Below are positions 6,896-8,183 of a stretch of DNA of 8,183 nucleotides, piece by piece. The position numbers were made by a program, and so were the translations under genes. The first letter of the stretch is position 1. Each line of letters starts with the position of its first letter. The DNA lies in assembly GCA_031268055.1 (NCBI GenBank), contig JAIRXY010000117.1, forward strand, positions 1 to 8,183. Reading direction: 5' to 3'. The notes beneath the pieces are model-generated. The model was not told the DNA's origin, searched no databases, and saw only the letters and a program-made list of their open reading frames with translations. This stretch comes from Prevotellaceae bacterium. Lineage in GTDB: Bacteria; Bacteroidota; Bacteroidia; Bacteroidales; UBA932.

Positions 6896-6908
6896 GGAGC
6901 GACGCTCC
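6896..6908 (-). terminator. Possible terminator of the ridA operon
   Basis: GGAGC-GAC-GCTCC is a 5-bp perfect stem. On the minus strand it is followed by TTATTTTATAT, a T-rich but interrupted tail. It lies about 65 bp after the stop of the small membrane protein gene and before the CoA-transferase start. The short stem makes this a moderate call. Confidence 0.4.
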
Positions 6909-6973
6909 AGTAAATGTCATTTTTTTACTTGCGCGCTGACGGGCCAAGCGCCGCAGCCCGCCGTAACATTCGC

Positions 6974-7228
6974 TTAACTCTTCGCTTCGCAAATTTCCGT
7001 CAAGCTGCAACCGCTGCACGGCGTAGCGCCGCTTGCCGGCAGCTGGCGCTCCCTGCGCTGGCGGTCAAGCTCGTCCTGACGAACACAGGTAATACCTCGC
7101 TTGCGCATTTCCTCGCTACGCCCTATCTCGGTTTCGGGAAACTTTCTTTTTTTAGAAAAGAAAACCTTTACCTCCAAGCACAGCACGCAAAAGGCAAGCA
7201 CAAGCGCAAAGAGCAGAAAGGTTTGCAT
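6974..7228 (-). CDS. Small membrane-anchored protein with four C-terminal cysteines
   Basis: An 84-residue protein: an N-terminal membrane segment (about 3-24), a basic stretch (KKRK, 26-29), then KFPETEIG..EEMRKRGITC and a charged tail. Cysteines 48, 71, 74 and 80 (C-x22-C-x2-C-x5-C) lie after the membrane segment and could bind a metal or an iron-sulfur cluster; C14 and C17 are in the membrane. The KFPxTxIG...MRKRGI.C pattern resembles short conserved Bacteroidales membrane proteins of unknown function (from memory). With a single N-terminal span and KKRK after it, the Cys region is probably cytoplasmic. The start is 6 nt after the ridA stop, so the two are almost certainly one operon. The function is not known; it is not a recognisable electron-transfer subunit. 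Confidence 0.75.
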   Translation of the reverse strand: MQTFLLFALVLAFCVLCLEVKVFFSKKRKFPETEIGRSEEMRKRGITCVRQDELDRQRRERQLPASGATPCSGCSLTEICEAKS

Positions 7229-7234
7229 AGCATT

Positions 7235-7612
7235 TTACTTCACCGCCACCGTTTCTATTTCAACCTGCACGCCCAGCGGCAGCTTGGCCACCTGAAACGT
7301 CGAGCGGGCGGGCTGCCGTGTAGTGTAGTAGCGTGCGTACACCGCGTTCATGGCGGCAAAGTCGTTCAGGTCTTGCATCAGCACGGTGGTTTTCACCACG
7401 TCCTCCAGCGCGTATCCGGCTTCGCTCAGGATGGCCTGAATGTTGCGGAACACCTGCTCGGTTTGCTCCACGATACCCCCCGCGACGATATCGCCGGTGG
7501 CGGGGTTGATGGGAATTTGCCCGGAGATGTAGAGCGTTCCGTTAATCTCCACGGCTTGGCTGTACGGCCCTACTGCTTTGGGCGCTTTGTCGGTATGGAT
7601 TGTTTTTTTCAT
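7235..7612 (-). CDS. ridA: RidA family reactive intermediate/imine deaminase
   Basis: A 125-residue protein of the RidA/YjgF/YER057c/UK114 family, which forms trimers and hydrolyses reactive enamine/imine intermediates such as 2-aminoacrylate and 2-aminocrotonate, made by threonine/serine dehydratases. Family hallmarks are APKAVGPYSQAV (10-21), YISGQIPINPATG (28-40), NIQAILSEAGYALEDVVKTTVLMQDL (57-82), and the C-terminal signature PARSTFQVAKLPLGVQVEIE. Arg103 corresponds to the substrate-binding Arg105 of E. coli RidA, and Glu120 is present. The ATG at 7612 is chosen because the family begins at MKKTIHTDKAP; the open frame extends to 7729 but runs across the promoter. A good -7 box is at 7665-7672. 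It is followed after 6 nt by the small Cys protein gene. Confidence 0.96.
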   Translation of the reverse strand: MKKTIHTDKAPKAVGPYSQAVEINGTLYISGQIPINPATGDIVAGGIVEQTEQVFRNIQAILSEAGYALEDVVKTTVLMQDLNDFAAMNAVYARYYTTRQPARSTFQVAKLPLGVQVEIETVAVK

Positions 7613-7664
7613 GTGATGCTGTTTTATTATCGCTTTACCCAAAAAAGCGGGGAAAGAAATTGTG

Positions 7665-7672
7665 CAAAGATA
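7665..7672 (-). promoter_or_regulatory. Bacteroidota-type -7 box (TATCTTTG) for ridA
   Basis: On the minus strand this reads TATCTTTG followed by CA, matching the TAnnTTTG consensus of the primary sigma factor in Bacteroidota. It is 52 bp before the ridA ATG, giving a leader of about 45 nt. The upstream -33 TTTG is not well preserved: at the right distance there is only T-rich sequence (GTATTTTCC). Placement and match make this the most convincing promoter in the window. Confidence 0.7.
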
Positions 7673-7722
7673 CATTTTTTTAGGGAAAATACACCCATTG
7701 GCCGCTTTTTTAATCGGGGACA

Positions 7723-7761
7723 GCTTCAAGTAGCAAGGGCAGCTCCCATACTACTTGAAGC
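7723..7761. repeat. 11-bp perfect inverted repeat upstream of ridA
   Basis: GCTTCAAGTAG (7723-7733) pairs with CTACTTGAAGC (7751-7761) across a 17-nt spacer that itself holds GGG/CCC. It starts 50 bp upstream of the ridA -7 box. No T-run follows on either strand, so it is not an ordinary terminator. It may be a protein-binding site or another palindromic repeat. Confidence 0.6.
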
Positions 7762-7937
7762 AGAAGCGCTCCGGTAGCTATTGATGCGGCAAAAGCGGCT
7801 ATCTCGAAAGCTGATTTCGCCGTTTTAATCAACTTAAATTAAGCCAACACAAGGCAATGCTATGATTATCAGTATTCATTTTTGAGGTATCGGCCTCGCA
7901 ATGGCCTCCTGCAAAGGTTTTTTTTGAGCCCCATCAA

Positions 7938-7966
7938 AATTTCAAATCACCACTGCCCGATAAAAA
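7938..7966. repeat. Dispersed 29-bp repeat, copy B
   Basis: This is the partner of 4619-4647 with five mismatches in 29 positions, same orientation, also in non-coding DNA. The octamer GAGGTATC lies near both copies: on the minus strand next to copy A (4653-4660) and on the plus strand at 7886-7893 near copy B. That suggests a larger, diverged or rearranged element. Confidence 0.5.
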
Positions 7967-8173
7967 TTGACTAAAATACAGCGATTTCGTGGAAGCGTGG
8001 CAATGCCTGCGCCTGCGAAAATGCCGCTAATGTGGTGTTTTTTTTGTCCGGCCGGATAATTTTTGAGCCTTGGCTTACGTTGCTTTAACAAAATCATCGT
8101 GCAAAATCCGTTTTTCGTCGGGTGTTGAGGGTAGTTTGGTAGAATTTGTCGACCACAAAGCGCGCTGTTGCGC

Positions 8174-8181
8174 TACCTTTG
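8174..8181 (+). promoter_or_regulatory. Candidate -7 box (TACCTTTG) at the right edge
   Basis: TACCTTTG followed by C matches TAnnTTTG on the plus strand and could belong to a plus-strand gene just outside the window. The nearest good TTTG upstream is at 8145-8148, leaving a 25-nt spacer, longer than the usual 19-21. The motif is short enough to occur a few times by chance in 8 kb, so this is a weak call. Confidence 0.3.
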
Positions 8182-8183
8182 CT

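Larger units (their letters stand above)
7762..8183. other. Intergenic region with no convincing gene
   Basis: About 420 bp without a supportable gene. It holds a stem CGAAA/TTTCG (7805-7819) close to CGGC/GCCG, a small GAGG-TATCGG-CCTC hairpin (7886-7899), T-runs near 7920 and 8040, and the second copy of the 29-bp dispersed repeat (7938-7966). From about 8090 to the right edge all three minus-strand frames are open, so composition does not favour any one of them. The C-terminus of a minus-strand gene may enter here, but no protein is recognisable. Confidence 0.5.

Noticed and set aside
7613..7729. 39-codon N-terminal extension of RidA
   Set aside because: It spans the -7 promoter box, and the RidA family starts at the internal Met at 7612.
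6914..7777. 287-codon plus-strand open frame opposite ridA and the small Cys protein gene
   Set aside because: It is antisense to two well-supported genes, has no family resemblance, and arises from GC-rich codon bias of the real strand.
8094..8183. C-terminal end of a minus-strand gene entering from the right edge
   Set aside because: All three minus-strand frames are open here and none gives a recognisable protein; a candidate plus-strand promoter box also lies at the edge. Flanking sequence would decide it.

Overview
The window looks like chromosomal DNA from a member of the Bacteroidota, most likely the Bacteroidales. The basis is fourfold: a lipoprotein signal of the Bacteroidota kind (Cys followed by a short Gly/Ser stretch), a TAnnTTTG-type -7 promoter box in front of ridA, start codons preceded by A-rich sequence rather than a Shine-Dalgarno motif, and protein sequences that read like Bacteroidales homologues (KARI with GYGVQGPGQ, a DUF975 protein, a small KFPxT-type membrane protein). 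Genus cannot be fixed from the sequence alone. Coding regions are GC-rich, while several intergenic regions are strikingly AT-rich and repetitive.

Layout: Positions 1-330 hold no convincing gene. They contain a cluster of hairpins (63-153) and then a nested tandem repeat built from the heptamer ATTCAAA (172-327), which runs almost to the start codon of a plus-strand metallophosphoesterase lipoprotein (331-1281). All other recognised genes are on the minus strand. Read in their own direction from the right they are: ridA (7612-7235) with a small Cys-containing membrane protein 6 nt behind it (7228-6974); an acetyl-CoA hydrolase/transferase-family CoA-transferase (6839-5532); a DUF975 membrane protein (5471-4884); threonyl-tRNA synthetase thrS (4509-2575); and ketol-acid reductoisomerase ilvC (2466-1420). 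ilvC ends in a strong intrinsic terminator (1345-1392) that separates it from the convergent lipoprotein gene. Positions 4510-4883 and 7613-8183 are the two long non-coding stretches on the right; the first is full of repeats, the second holds the ridA promoter, an inverted repeat and a second copy of a 29-bp dispersed repeat.

Functionally these are mostly housekeeping genes: tRNA charging with threonine, branched-chain amino-acid synthesis, removal of reactive enamines (RidA), CoA transfer between short-chain acids, and two envelope proteins of uncertain role. thrS, ilvC and ridA all touch threonine/isoleucine metabolism, but they are separated by unrelated genes, so this is a loose association. 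I see no phage, CRISPR, toxin-antitoxin, secretion or biosynthetic-cluster genes and no tRNA or rRNA. The least explained content is the intergenic repeat structure and the small Cys protein behind ridA; nothing in the window is clearly a new multi-gene system.
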